From Paracoccaceae bacterium (lineage in GTDB: Bacteria; Pseudomonadota; Alphaproteobacteria; Rhodobacterales; Rhodobacteraceae): DNA of 6,321 nt. The notes beneath the pieces were generated by a model. It worked only from the letters and a program-made list of their open reading frames with translations. It had not been told where the DNA came from and did not search any database. Every line of letters begins with the position of its first letter. Position 1 is the first letter of the stretch. A program made the position numbers and the translations under genes. Shown here piece by piece: positions 6,234 to 6,321 of the stretch. The stretch covers positions 1 through 6,321 of the forward strand of contig JALSHK010000031.1 in the NCBI GenBank assembly GCA_026982275.1, written 5' to 3'.

Positions 6234-6321
6234 CGAAGCCTGCCCATGCAGGGAGTGAAATGGCAGCCCGGGGTTTATCCGATGTCGTTTCACAAAATTG
6301 ATGACAGTATTTAGCTAATGC

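Noticed and set aside
6239..6252. Small inverted repeat CCTGC-CCAT-GCAGG after the CAP gene
   Set aside because: Only 5 bp of stem and no following T-run, so it is too weak to call a terminator.
5649..6293. Minus-strand open frame of 214 codons covering the CAP gene
   Set aside because: It is antisense to a well-supported lipoprotein with a lipobox, ribosome binding site and CAP motifs, and its own translation shows no domain or signal.
6246..6314. 22-codon open frame starting at ATG 6246 in the final tail
   Set aside because: Very short, no convincing ribosome binding site and no recognisable sequence; chance is the simplest explanation.

Overview
The window looks like ordinary chromosomal DNA from a Gram-negative alphaproteobacterium, possibly of the Rhodobacterales. 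This is inferred from the moderately GC-rich coding style, the Tat-exported YkuD protein with a GCIGLYN active-site block, and the lipoprotein and beta-barrel genes. There are no RNA genes, mobile elements or CRISPR arrays. All four genes encode exported or cell-envelope proteins.

Positions 1-5039 (+ strand) hold a two-gene cassette. The first gene enters from the left edge, so its 5' end is missing. It encodes a modular secreted protein with two DUF11-type Ig-like repeats, an SdrD_B-like prealbumin-type domain and a degenerate OmpA-like C-terminus. Directly behind it is a 1143-residue outer-membrane beta-barrel with a cleavable signal peptide, periplasmic Ig-like modules, a GSV...DYSID...PL motif reminiscent of SprA-type translocons, and a C-terminal tyrosine. 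The tight spacing (1-31 nt, depending on the start) implies co-transcription and a shared envelope function, which remains unknown. A GC-rich hairpin with a T-run closes the cassette at 5046-5069.

Positions 5068-5628 (- strand) encode a small Tat-exported L,D-transpeptidase-like (YkuD) protein. It converges on the barrel gene, and its stop codon overlaps the terminator's T-run. A near-consensus sigma70-type promoter (TTGGCA, 16 nt, TATACT) lies just upstream of it. Divergent from it, positions 5733-6233 (+ strand) encode a CAP/SCP-superfamily lipoprotein. The last 88 bases hold no recognisable gene.

Together, the window describes envelope architecture: a surface or periplasmic adhesin-like protein, a giant barrel that may display, anchor or transport something, a peptidoglycan-modifying enzyme and an envelope lipoprotein. 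The most interesting part is the DUF11/SdrD_B/OmpA-like protein plus giant barrel pair, a recurring but functionally undefined type of system.
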